Source: Clostridia bacterium
GTDB taxonomy: Bacteria > Bacillota > Clostridia > Christensenellales > UBA1242
Assembly: GCA_017618475.1 (NCBI GenBank)
Contig: JAFZUF010000150.1
Location: forward strand, 1 to 6,286
Direction: 5' to 3'
Length of the DNA stretch: 6,286 nucleotides
The notes beneath the pieces were generated by a model that worked only from the letters and a program-made list of their open reading frames with translations, ran no database searches and was not told the DNA's origin. The stretch's first letter is position 1; the number at the start of each line of letters is the position of its first letter. Position numbers and translations under genes: made by a program. Shown here one piece after another: positions 1 through 5,720 of the stretch.

Positions 1-189
1 CTTAGTGAAACCTGGGATTTCACCATGCGCGACTTTTTCTCTGAAACAAACACGGCAAATACCGTATTTTTTCAACACAGCGTGTGGACGACCGCAAATA
101 CTGCAACGAGTATAATCGCGAACGTGACACGGTTTACCGTTCAAACGTCCTCCGCGTGCTTGTTTTTCTTTTAACGCAGCTCTAGCCAT
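1..189 (-). CDS. rpsN: 30S ribosomal protein S14, zinc-binding type, 3' end cut by window
   Basis: Small-subunit head protein that binds 16S rRNA. It was read directly from the reverse complement: 63 codons are open from ATG at 189 to the window edge with no stop reached. Four cysteines, C29, C32, C45 and C48, form CxxC-x12-CxxC, the zinc site of the short S14 type. The surrounding [11 protein letters not shown] and GICRVCFRE blocks are family hallmarks. The short form is about 61 residues and ends shortly after the GxxK seen here, so probably only a few codons plus the stop lie outside the window. The start shares one base with the rplE stop (TAATG), and AAGGAGGT lies just upstream inside rplE. 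The zinc-free long S14 is excluded by the size and the cysteines. Confidence 0.97.
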   Translation of the reverse strand, partial: MARAALKEKQARGGRLNGKPCHVRDYTRCSICGRPHAVLKKYGICRVCFREKVAHGEIPGFTK

Positions 190-758
190 TATTTAACCTC
201 CTTTTTGAACGGTAAGCCCAAAGCTTCCAACAATTCCAAACTGTCTTCCTTGTTCTTAGCTGTGGTAACAATGGTGATATCCATACCACGGACTTTTTCA
301 ATTTTTTCGTATGAAATTTCAGGGAACACTAATTGTTCTTTAAAACCAAAGGTATAGTTACCAAATTGGTCAAAACTCTTACGAGATAAACCGGAGAAAT
401 CACGAACGCGTGGTAAAGCTACCGAAATAACTTTATCGAAAAATTCGTACATGATTTTGTTACGCAAAGTAACTTTGGCACCATTCTTTTGACCTTCACG
501 AATTTTAAAGTTTGAAATACTCTTTTTCGCGGTAGTGATCAATGGTTTTTGACCAGTAATCAAGCCCAATTCTTCGACGGCAGCGGTAACAGATTTGGTG
601 TTATCCTTCACGTCACCCAAACGGGTATTGACCACGATTTTTACCAATTTTGGAACCGCATTAACATTACCAAATTTAGGTTTCAAACTTGGTACAATTT
701 CGGTTACATAGCGTTCATGTACGCGGTTCAAATATTTTTGCTTTTTTACATTTGCCAT
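189..758 (-). CDS. rplE: 50S ribosomal protein L5
   Basis: Large-subunit protein of the central protuberance that contacts 5S rRNA. The product is 189 residues, against about 179 usual; the extra length is roughly 10 residues at the N-terminus. Recognisable blocks are [16 protein letters not shown] near residues 66-81, GAKVTLR near 93-99, [16 protein letters not shown] near 115-130, and EQLVFPEI followed by [13 protein letters not shown] toward the C-terminus. The start ATG is separated from the rplX stop by 3 nt, with GGAGG at 770-774, 11 nt upstream. The gene ends TAA, overlapping the rpsN ATG by one base, so translation of the pair is probably coupled. No internal anomaly was seen. Confidence 0.98.
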   Translation of the reverse strand: MANVKKQKYLNRVHERYVTEIVPSLKPKFGNVNAVPKLVKIVVNTRLGDVKDNTKSVTAAVEELGLITGQKPLITTAKKSISNFKIREGQKNGAKVTLRNKIMYEFFDKVISVALPRVRDFSGLSRKSFDQFGNYTFGFKEQLVFPEISYEKIEKVRGMDITIVTTAKNKEDSLELLEALGLPFKKEVK

Positions 759-761
759 GGC

Positions 762-1277
762 TTATTTTTCCTCCGTTTTAGCAGCTGTCGTTGCGGTAGG
801 TTCCGCTTTTTTTGCTGCCGGTTTCTTAATGGTCGATTCTGCCACGTGTTTTACTTCACGACGTTGCAATGGTTTCTTAGTTGCAGTTGCGGTTTTTTCT
901 GCCACTTCTTTAACTTCTTCATCTTTCGCTTTCGCTTTAACGAATTTCTTATCTAACACATTGCCACATTTTTGGCAAACGCGATGTTTTACATCATTTT
1001 CAACTTTGTGACCAATACGTGTTGCTTTACCACATTTGCTGCAAACAATTTGCACATTGGAAATGTTAATTGAACCTTCCATTTTTTTCAATTCAGATTT
1101 TTCACCTTGTTTGCGCATTTTTTTGTGTTTGGTAACAATGTTGACACCTTCAACTTTACAGGTATTTTTTTCCGGATTAACCGCAATAATTTTACCTTTT
1201 TTACCTTTGTAGTTACCGGCCAAAATCACAACCGAATCACCAACACGGACATTAACCTTATTTACTGTATTATTCAT
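762..1277 (-). CDS. rplX: 50S ribosomal protein L24 with zinc ribbon and long Lys/Ala-rich tail
   Basis: Assembly-initiating large-subunit protein that binds 23S rRNA. An N-terminal KOW domain (about residues 8-40, with GDSVVILAGNYKGKKGKI) is followed by the usual KVEGVNIVTKHKK strand. C79, C82, C101 and C104 then make CxxC-x18-CxxC, a zinc-ribbon-like form known in part of the L24 family. At 171 residues it is much longer than the usual 100-110. Residues from about 113 onward are a charged, low-complexity Lys/Ala/Glu/Thr tail, in frame and ending just before rplE. The start ATG overlaps the rplN TAA by one base, and GGAGGTG sits at 1283-1289. The core call is firm; the function of the tail is unknown. 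Confidence 0.97.
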   Translation of the reverse strand: MNNTVNKVNVRVGDSVVILAGNYKGKKGKIIAVNPEKNTCKVEGVNIVTKHKKMRKQGEKSELKKMEGSINISNVQIVCSKCGKATRIGHKVENDVKHRVCQKCGNVLDKKFVKAKAKDEEVKEVAEKTATATKKPLQRREVKHVAESTIKKPAAKKAEPTATTAAKTEEK

Positions 1278-1645
1278 TACAACACCTCCGGTGCTAAGGA
1301 TACAATTTTCATGTAACCTTTTTCACGCAATTCACGGGCAACAGGTCCAAAGATACGTGTACCCTTGGGGTTACCTTCTTTATCAATAATGACTGCAGCG
1401 TTATCGTCGAAACGAATTACCGTACCGTCAGGACGTTGCGTCGGTGAAACCGTACGTACAATGACGCATTTAACGACATCACCCGATTTAACTTGACCAT
1501 CGGTATCGCAGTTACGTACTGACGCGACAATCACATCGCCAATACCAGTTGCACGACGCCAAGAACCGCCCACATTGTGGAACGCGTGCAAGGTTTTCGC
1601 CCCGGTATTATCTGCACAATTTAAGATAGTTTCTTGTTGAATCAT
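1277..1645 (-). CDS. rplN: 50S ribosomal protein L14
   Basis: Universal large-subunit protein at the subunit interface, taking part in bridges to the 30S. The 122-residue length is exactly typical. The sequence begins MIQQETIL with ADNTGAK at about 11-17, then [43 protein letters not shown] and ends [10 protein letters not shown], all family-diagnostic. It carries cysteines at [15 protein letters not shown] and VVKCVIV. In E. coli rplN begins the spc operon. Here it follows rpsQ by only 15 nt, which leaves no room for a promoter, so the S10 and spc groups look fused. Its ribosome binding site is a variant (see the separate entry). Confidence 0.99.
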   Translation of the reverse strand: MIQQETILNCADNTGAKTLHAFHNVGGSWRRATGIGDVIVASVRNCDTDGQVKSGDVVKCVIVRTVSPTQRPDGTVIRFDDNAAVIIDKEGNPKGTRIFGPVARELREKGYMKIVSLAPEVL

Positions 1646-1662
1646 CTTATTTTTTCCCCCTT
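1646..1662 (-). promoter_or_regulatory. Variant ribosome binding site of rplN
   Basis: Upstream of the rplN ATG the minus strand reads AAGGGGG (1656-1662), 10 nt from the start. It overlaps the rpsQ stop codon. Other genes here carry GGAGG or a close variant. TAAGGGGG can still pair with the 16S anti-SD if one G-U wobble is accepted, so it is probably functional but perhaps weaker. Confidence 0.7.
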
Positions 1663-2059
1663 ACTTAACCTTCTCGACGATACGAACCAAACGGAAATAT
1701 TTATCTTTCGATAATGGTCTGGTTTCCATCACTTCGATGGTATCACCGATTTCGCATTCGTTCTTTTCATCATGGAATTTAAAACGCGAAGTTTTGGTTA
1801 CGACTTTTTTGTATAGTGGGTGTGGAACTTTACGAGTAATTTCCACAACGCCGGTTTTTTCCATTTTATTGGAGATTACTACACCACGCAAAACTTTACG
1901 ACGGTTGCGAGTAGCATCCGCTTGTGCAGTTGTTGTCTTTTGCGTCTTGGTAGCGGCTTTTTTTACCGCCACTTTTTCGACTTCGACAGCTGGTTTTACC
2001 GCTTTTGGTGCAGATTTTGCAGCAGTTTTCACCGCGGCTGTTTTCACATTTGTAGCCAT
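1661..2059 (-). CDS. rpsQ: 30S ribosomal protein S17 with N-terminal Ala/Lys-rich extension
   Basis: Primary 16S rRNA-binding protein of the small-subunit body (OB fold). The family core runs from about residue 51: RNRRKVLRGVVISNKMEKTG, then PHPLYKK, FHDEKNECEIGD and METRPLSKDKYFRLVRIVEK. The usual length is about 85; this product is 132 because a low-complexity Ala/Lys/Thr/Val segment of about 50 residues precedes the core. The long start is supported by a strong SD (GGGAGG, 2067-2072) at proper spacing, by a TAATG overlap with the rpmC stop, and by the absence of any Met codon between residue 1 and M66, which lies inside the core. The core call is very secure; the extension is unusual. Confidence 0.97.
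   Translation of the reverse strand: MATNVKTAAVKTAAKSAPKAVKPAVEVEKVAVKKAATKTQKTTTAQADATRNRRKVLRGVVISNKMEKTGVVEITRKVPHPLYKKVVTKTSRFKFHDEKNECEIGDTIEVMETRPLSKDKYFRLVRIVEKVK
1910..2059 (-). other. Low-complexity N-terminal extension of S17
   Basis: This covers residues 1-50 of S17. They are almost entirely Ala, Lys, Thr and Val, with spaced prolines and a few acidic residues around 26-29. The segment resembles the tails of L22 and L24 in this window in composition. It is basic and probably disordered. It could contact rRNA on the ribosome surface or be neutral drift; the sequence does not decide. Confidence 0.8.
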
Positions 2060-2253
2060 TATTTTGCCTCCCTTAATTTAAGCACGGTCAAAATGCGCGC
2101 AATGTCTTTTTTGACAGTTTCCAATTGTTTTGGATTTTTTAATTGACCAATTGAATGTTGGAAACGCAAATTGAATAATTCTTGTTTCTTGGATTTATAA
2201 GCAGCATTCAATTCGGCATCTGTCATATCGTGATAAATTTTAGCCTTATCCAT
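2059..2253 (-). CDS. rpmC: 50S ribosomal protein L29
   Basis: Small, helical large-subunit protein near the peptide exit tunnel, part of the docking area for trigger factor and SRP together with L23. The 64-residue length is typical. The diagnostic segments are the central [16 protein letters not shown] and the C-terminal [16 protein letters not shown]. The start ATG lies inside the last 8 nt of rplP in another frame, with GGAGGT at 2259-2264 placed 5 nt upstream. The stop TAA shares a base with the rpsQ ATG. No anomaly was seen. Confidence 0.98.
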   Translation of the reverse strand: MDKAKIYHDMTDAELNAAYKSKKQELFNLRFQHSIGQLKNPKQLETVKKDIARILTVLKLREAK

Positions 2254-2719
2254 TTACTACCTCCGTTTTCTCAGACACAGCCGCATCTTTCTTTTCAGAC
2301 ACAGCATTTTGTTGTTCGCGGGTCACAATTTTGCATTTAACAGACAATTTGTGCATACCTAAACGCAAAGCTTCACGCGCATCAGCCTCCTTAATACCTT
2401 GAATTTCATACAAAACACGACCGGGCTTAACAACAGCCACCCAAAATTCAGGGTTACCTTTACCACTACCCATACGAGTATTAGCCGGTTTTTTAGTAAC
2501 AGATTTGTGTGGGAAAATGTTAATGAAAACTTTACCACCACGTTTGGTGAAACGAGTCATCGCCACACGAGCAGCTTCAATTTGGTTTGAAGTAATCCAA
2601 CCTGGTTCAGTTGCCACTAATCCAATATCACCATAAGTCAACTTGTTACCACGGGTTGCTTTACCACGCATACGACCACGTTGAACTTTACGTCTTTTAA
2701 CTCTCTTAGGCATTAACAT
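2246..2719 (-). CDS. rplP: 50S ribosomal protein L16
   Basis: Late-assembly large-subunit protein that contacts tRNA near the A site. It starts [35 protein letters not shown] lies near residues 42-57, [16 protein letters not shown] near 63-78, RMGSGKG at 82-88 and [14 protein letters not shown] near 93-106. The core ends near residue 133. The product is 157 residues against about 136-145 usual, owing to a C-terminal tail with a duplicated AVSEK. Of two candidate ATGs (2719 and 2713), the first is 9 nt from GGAGG and is preferred. The 5' end overlaps rpsC by 14 nt and the 3' end overlaps rpmC by 8 nt, the two longest overlaps in the cluster. Confidence 0.98.
   Translation of the reverse strand: MLMPKRVKRRKVQRGRMRGKATRGNKLTYGDIGLVATEPGWITSNQIEAARVAMTRFTKRGGKVFINIFPHKSVTKKPANTRMGSGKGNPEFWVAVVKPGRVLYEIQGIKEADAREALRLGMHKLSVKCKIVTREQQNAVSEKKDAAVSEKTEVVNG
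2267..2305 (-). repeat. Short tandem duplication in the L16 tail
   Basis: Two 15-nt copies, at 2267-2281 and 2291-2305, match at 13 of 15 positions and share an unbroken 11-nt block (tcagacacagc on the plus strand). Each encodes AVSEK, at residues 139-143 and 147-151 of L16, in the same frame with a 24-nt period. This looks like a duplication that lengthened the tail. Confidence 0.75.
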
Positions 2720-3581
2720 TGTCAGTTCCCTCCTTCTTTGCTAATTTTGGTGTGAAGGATTTAGAATATCCGCCTTTGTTTTTCAACGGGTTCAATTCTT
2801 TCTTTTCGCCACCTTCGTATTTGCGAGCACTGTATCCACCGTTGTTGCGACCAAAATTTTTACGTTCTTCACGATTGAAATTTGGACGTGCTTCACGAGT
2901 TGGACGAGCCACTTCACCAGTGTGCATACGTTTACCTTTAACTTCGCCATTACAAATCCAGCACTTAACACCAATCACACCGAAAGTTGTACGTGCCACA
3001 GCGAAACCATAATCAATATCACTACGCAAGGTGTGTAAAGGTAAAACACCTTGTTGATAGTGTTCGGAACGAGCAATGTCTGCACCATCTAAACGACCGG
3101 ATAACTGAATTTTAATACCAGTCACACCATTCTTCATAGCTTTTTGAATTGCCATTTTCATGGTACGACGCCACGCCATACGGCGTTCCAATTGACTCGC
3201 CACGGATTGAGCAACCAAATCAGCATTAATATCCGGATTTTTAATTTCCTTAACATTAACTTCCAAGGTTTTTGTGCCAACAATTTTTTGTAATTTTTGG
3301 TTCAACACTTGGATATTGGCACCCTTTTGACCAATAATCATACCCGGTTGCGAAGTATAAATATTAACTGTCACCACTGAATTACGACGTTCAATCGCAA
3401 TACGTGCAATACTGCAGTTATTCAAGCCGGCCTTCAAACCATATTCATCGTTCAAAAATTTACGAATTTTATGGTCTTCTAAAATGTACGCGGCAATTTC
3501 TTTTTTCGGAGCGATCCAAGTAGCGTTCCAATCTTTATTGATACCCGTACGAAAGCCATTAGGATTAACTTTTTGTCCCAT
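2706..3581 (-). CDS. rpsC: 30S ribosomal protein S3 with Gly/Asn/Arg-rich C-terminal tail
   Basis: Small-subunit head protein at the mRNA entry channel. The N-terminus [14 protein letters not shown] is diagnostic. The type II KH domain carries its GxxG loop as GQKG at 84-87, and the C-terminal domain includes [20 protein letters not shown] near 130-149, [16 protein letters not shown] near 158-173 and [17 protein letters not shown] near 190-206. The conserved part ends near residue 216. The product continues to 291, against about 205-230 in most bacteria, with a low-complexity Arg/Gly/Asn/Lys tail containing GGYS twice (248-251 and 270-273). C207 and C210 form a CxxC that is unusual here. The start overlaps the rplV stop (TAATG), with GGAGG at 3589-3593. 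Confidence 0.98.
   Translation of the reverse strand: MGQKVNPNGFRTGINKDWNATWIAPKKEIAAYILEDHKIRKFLNDEYGLKAGLNNCSIARIAIERRNSVVTVNIYTSQPGMIIGQKGANIQVLNQKLQKIVGTKTLEVNVKEIKNPDINADLVAQSVASQLERRMAWRRTMKMAIQKAMKNGVTGIKIQLSGRLDGADIARSEHYQQGVLPLHTLRSDIDYGFAVARTTFGVIGVKCWICNGEVKGKRMHTGEVARPTREARPNFNREERKNFGRNNGGYSARKYEGGEKKELNPLKNKGGYSKSFTPKLAKKEGTDNVNA
2709..2933 (-). other. Low-complexity C-terminal tail of S3
   Basis: This covers residues 217-291 of S3. The first part is Arg/Pro/Asn-rich, the middle is Gly/Asn/Tyr/Lys-rich with two GGYS motifs, and the end is Lys-rich. The make-up differs from the Ala/Lys/Thr extensions of L22, S17 and L24. The tail is basic and probably disordered. S3 sits at the mRNA entry site, so contact with mRNA is conceivable but only inferred. 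Confidence 0.75.
2720..2733 (-). promoter_or_regulatory. Ribosome binding site that sets the rplP start
   Basis: GGAGG at 2729-2733, inside the 3' end of rpsC, is 9 nt from the ATG at 2719 and 15 nt from the in-frame ATG at 2713. The spacing favours the upstream ATG, giving MLMPKR rather than MPKR. Confidence 0.75.
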
Positions 3582-4279
3582 TATTTAGCCTCCTTTTTTG
3601 CCGCCGTAGTTTTCTTTGGCGTTGCTGTTGCAGTCTTTTTAACTGTTGCGGCTTTCTTTTCGGTTGCAACCGCTTTAGTACCTAAAGGTTTTACTGCGTT
3701 TGGCTTATCAGCAACGGGCTTTTCAGCTTTGGTTGCTGGGACAGCTTTTGCCGAAGTTTTAGTTGCGGTTTTTGCTGTCGCTGTCTTAGTTGCAGTCGCC
3801 TTAACGGTTGCCGTTTTAGTGGTTGTTGTCGGTTTCACAGCTGCAGCCTTTTGAGTAGTCGCTTTTTCGGCCGGTTTATTAACCTTTTGACCAACTTTCA
3901 ATTCGTCCAAACGAATCGTGATGTGGCAAGAACGTTTCAAAATACGATCCGCACGCCCACGAGCACGTGGCATCATACGTTTCATTTGTGGCGCGTTGGT
4001 TGCGTAGCATTCCGCAACAAACAAGTTGTCTTTTGGCATTGCCATGTTGTTTTCAGCATTCGCCGCAGCGCTGTTTAAAACTTTCAAAATCACCGGACTG
4101 GCCGATTTATTTAAGTTTTTCAAAAGATCAACCGCGTCTTCATATTTCTTACCGCGAATTAAATCCAAAACGAATTTAACTTTGGAATTTGGAATACGAA
4201 TATAACGGGCAATCGCGTAAGGACGTTTGTCGCGATTAGCTGCTTGGCGTGCTTTTCTTTCTTTAATTCCTCTGCTCAT
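3581..4279 (-). CDS. rplV: 50S ribosomal protein L22 with about 105-residue Ala/Lys/Thr tail
   Basis: Large-subunit protein whose beta-hairpin lines the peptide exit tunnel. From ATG 4279 the product is 232 residues, against about 110-115 usual. The core includes AIARYIRIPNSKVKFVLDLIRGK (residues 22-44), a SAAANAENN block near 70-78 and the hairpin MKRMMPRARGRADRI near 99-113, ending SCHITIRLDEL at about 127. Residues 128-232 are a repetitive Ala/Lys/Thr/Val tail. The frame stays open upstream to 4363, but MSRG at 4279 is the better start: GAGGT is 6 nt upstream, the family begins there, and the longer form would overlap rpsS by about 70 nt. The stop overlaps the rpsC ATG by one base. There are 13 nt between rpsS and this gene. 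Confidence 0.97.
   Translation of the reverse strand: MSRGIKERKARQAANRDKRPYAIARYIRIPNSKVKFVLDLIRGKKYEDAVDLLKNLNKSASPVILKVLNSAAANAENNMAMPKDNLFVAECYATNAPQMKRMMPRARGRADRILKRSCHITIRLDELKVGQKVNKPAEKATTQKAAAVKPTTTTKTATVKATATKTATAKTATKTSAKAVPATKAEKPVADKPNAVKPLGTKAVATEKKAATVKKTATATPKKTTAAKKEAK
3584..3898 (-). other. Low-complexity Ala/Lys/Thr C-terminal tail of L22
   Basis: This covers residues 128-232 of L22, dominated by Ala, Lys, Thr and Val with occasional Pro and almost no aromatic residues. Residues 155-178 (3746-3817) are a degenerate short-period repeat with the unit KTAT or KATAT. The composition recalls bacterial histone-H1-like and other DNA/RNA-binding AK-rich tails. That resemblance is compositional only, so no function is assigned. 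Confidence 0.85.
3746..3817 (-). repeat. Degenerate KTAT-type repeat inside rplV
   Basis: This stretch encodes L22 residues 155-178, in which K-T-A-T or K-A-T-A-T units recur about every 5 residues. The nucleotide units are imperfect, with recurring combinations of gtt/gtc, gct/gca and ttt codon complements on the plus strand. That fits slippage or unequal exchange followed by drift. Confidence 0.65.
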
Positions 4280-4290
4280 TTTGTTACCTC
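4280..4290 (-). promoter_or_regulatory. Ribosome binding site that sets the rplV start
   Basis: GAGGT at 4286-4290 lies 6 nt before the ATG at 4279, in the 13-nt gap after the rpsS stop. It supports the MSRGIKERKAR start over the longer reading that runs back into rpsS. Confidence 0.85.
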
Positions 4291-4292
4291 TT

Positions 4293-4586
4293 TTAACCTT
4301 TTTTACCTTTCGCCGCGATAGCTTTAATACCACCATGGGCTTTGAAAGTACGGGTTGGCGCAAATTCGCCTAATTTATGACCAACCATTTCGGATTTGAT
4401 ATAAACAGGAATATGTTTACGACCATTGTGTACGGCGATTGTGTGACCAACAAATGCTGGCAAAATGGTACAAGCACGACACCAAGTTTTCAAAACTTTC
4501 TTTTTACTTTGGTCGGCATTCATTTCTTCAACACGGCGTACCAACTTTTGGTTGACATAAGGTCCTTTTTTGATACTTCTACTCAT
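4293..4586 (-). CDS. rpsS: 30S ribosomal protein S19
   Basis: Small-subunit head protein that forms a complex with S13 and contacts 16S rRNA and tRNA. It is 97 residues, close to the usual 92-93. Diagnostic blocks are [11 protein letters not shown] at the N-terminus, [19 protein letters not shown] at about 45-63 and [18 protein letters not shown] at about 67-84. Residues C36 and C39 form CRAC where I recall the family having Ser/Arg residues (KTWSRRSTI-like); this is an oddity discussed in the findings. The start ATG overlaps the rplB TAA by one base, with GGAGG at 4595-4599. Confidence 0.98.
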   Translation of the reverse strand: MSRSIKKGPYVNQKLVRRVEEMNADQSKKKVLKTWCRACTILPAFVGHTIAVHNGRKHIPVYIKSEMVGHKLGEFAPTRTFKAHGGIKAIAAKGKKG

Positions 4587-5419
4587 TATTTATCCCTCCT
4601 GCTGACAATAAAGCGACTTGATGGTTTATTACGCTTACGAGTCTTATAACCCAAAGTCTTCTTACCCCACGGAGTAACAGGCGAAGCAAATCCGACAGGC
4701 GACTTACCTTCACCACCACCATGCGGGTGATCACATGGATTCATAACCACACCACGAACGGTCGGACGAACACCCATATGACGATGACGACCGGCTTTAC
4801 CCAAGGATACCAATTCATGATCCAAGTTGCCGATACGACCAATAGTTGCATAGCAAGTTTCTGGTACACGACGGGTTTCGCCAGATGGCATTTTCAAAAT
4901 CGCATAGCCATTATCACGACCAGCTAAAGTTGCATACATGCCAGCCGAACGGGCAATTTTAGCACCTGAACCTGGTTGCATTTCAATACAGTGAACCATT
5001 GAACCAACTGGAACAACAGCCAACGGCATTGCGTTACCAACTTTAATTTCAACTTGATCACCAGCAATAACCTTGTCGCCTTTCTTCAAATCTAACGGTG
5101 CAATAATGTAACGTTTTTCACCATCAACATAATATAACAACGCAATATTTGCGGTACGATTTGGGTCATATTGAATTGAATCAACAATCGCCGGAACCAT
5201 ACGTTTATCGCGTTTGAAATCGATAACACGATAGTGTTGACGATTGCCACCACCGATATGACGTGTAGTAATGCGGCCATAAACGTTACGTCCACCAGTT
5301 TTCTTTTTGGTGGCTAACAAACTTTTTTCAGGACGCGCGTTTCTGTCAATTTCTTCAAAAGTCGAAACGGTTTTGAAACGTGAACCTGCACTTCTTGCAT
5401 TAAATCTCTTAATACCCAT
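4586..5419 (-). CDS. rplB: 50S ribosomal protein L2
   Basis: Universal large-subunit protein required for subunit association and the peptidyl-transferase region. The 277-residue length is typical. Visible blocks are [19 protein letters not shown] near 40-58, RVIDFKRDK near 64-72, [11 protein letters not shown] near 84-94, [24 protein letters not shown] near 137-160, [22 protein letters not shown] near 217-238 (including the functionally important His region) and [16 protein letters not shown] near 247-262. The C-terminus resembles Firmicutes-type L2. The gene starts 10 nt after the rplW stop. Its SD TAAGGAG (5426-5432) includes that stop codon. Confidence 0.99.
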   Translation of the reverse strand: MGIKRFNARSAGSRFKTVSTFEEIDRNARPEKSLLATKKKTGGRNVYGRITTRHIGGGNRQHYRVIDFKRDKRMVPAIVDSIQYDPNRTANIALLYYVDGEKRYIIAPLDLKKGDKVIAGDQVEIKVGNAMPLAVVPVGSMVHCIEMQPGSGAKIARSAGMYATLAGRDNGYAILKMPSGETRRVPETCYATIGRIGNLDHELVSLGKAGRHRHMGVRPTVRGVVMNPCDHPHGGGEGKSPVGFASPVTPWGKKTLGYKTRKRNKPSSRFIVSRRDK

Positions 5420-5429
5420 GCTCTACTCC

Positions 5430-5720
5430 TTATTGCAAACTCTCGAAGAATTCGATTGGTTTGCTTTCTTTTGTTAATTGAACGTAGGCTTTTTTCCATG
5501 CCGCTTGGCGACCTTTGTATTTGCCTTGACGTTTGACTTTACCTTGATAATTAATGGTAGTCACTTTTTCGACTTTTACACCGAAGACTTCTTCGATTGC
5601 GTTCTTGATTTGAGTTTTATCAGCATCTGGATGAATAACAAAACCATATTTTTTGGCTTTGATTGATGCGACACTTTTTTCACTAACCAATGGACGAATA
5701 ATTACATCATGCGCAATCAT
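5430..5720 (-). CDS. rplW: 50S ribosomal protein L23
   Basis: Large-subunit protein at the polypeptide exit, the main docking site of trigger factor and SRP. The 96-residue length is typical. IIRPLVSEKS at about 7-16 is the family signature. It is followed by YGFVIHPDADKTQIKNAIEEVFGVKVEKVTT-like sequence and the basic loop GKVKRQGKYKGRQAAWKKAYVQL. The ATG overlaps the rplD stop by 4 nt (ATGA), with GGAGGTG at 5725-5731, which suggests coupled translation. Confidence 0.98.
   Translation of the reverse strand: MIAHDVIIRPLVSEKSVASIKAKKYGFVIHPDADKTQIKNAIEEVFGVKVEKVTTINYQGKVKRQGKYKGRQAAWKKAYVQLTKESKPIEFFESLQ

Noticed and set aside
549..1316. Several plus-strand open frames opposite L5 and L24
   Set aside because: They are Phe/Cys-rich shadows of AT-rich ribosomal genes. 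They lack plausible ribosome binding sites and family motifs.
1646..1660. Possible promoter or terminator between the S10 and spc groups
   Set aside because: The gap is 15 nt and is occupied by the rplN ribosome binding site. No -35/-10 pair or hairpin fits.
2359..2974. Minus-strand alternate-frame ORFs inside rplP and rpsC
   Set aside because: They are fully contained in secure ribosomal genes and have no recognisable domains or independent start signals.
3573..3854. Plus-strand open frame with a hydrophobic, membrane-like product
   Set aside because: It is the antisense of the L22 Ala/Lys/Thr tail. Complementary codons of Ala, Lys and Thr automatically give Gly/Ser/Phe/Val-type residues. 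No SD or homology was recognised.
4280..4363. Longer L22 with 28 extra N-terminal residues starting at 4363
   Set aside because: This stretch is the rpsS 3' end read in another frame. The family start MSRG at 4279 has a good SD and avoids an overlap of about 70 nt.
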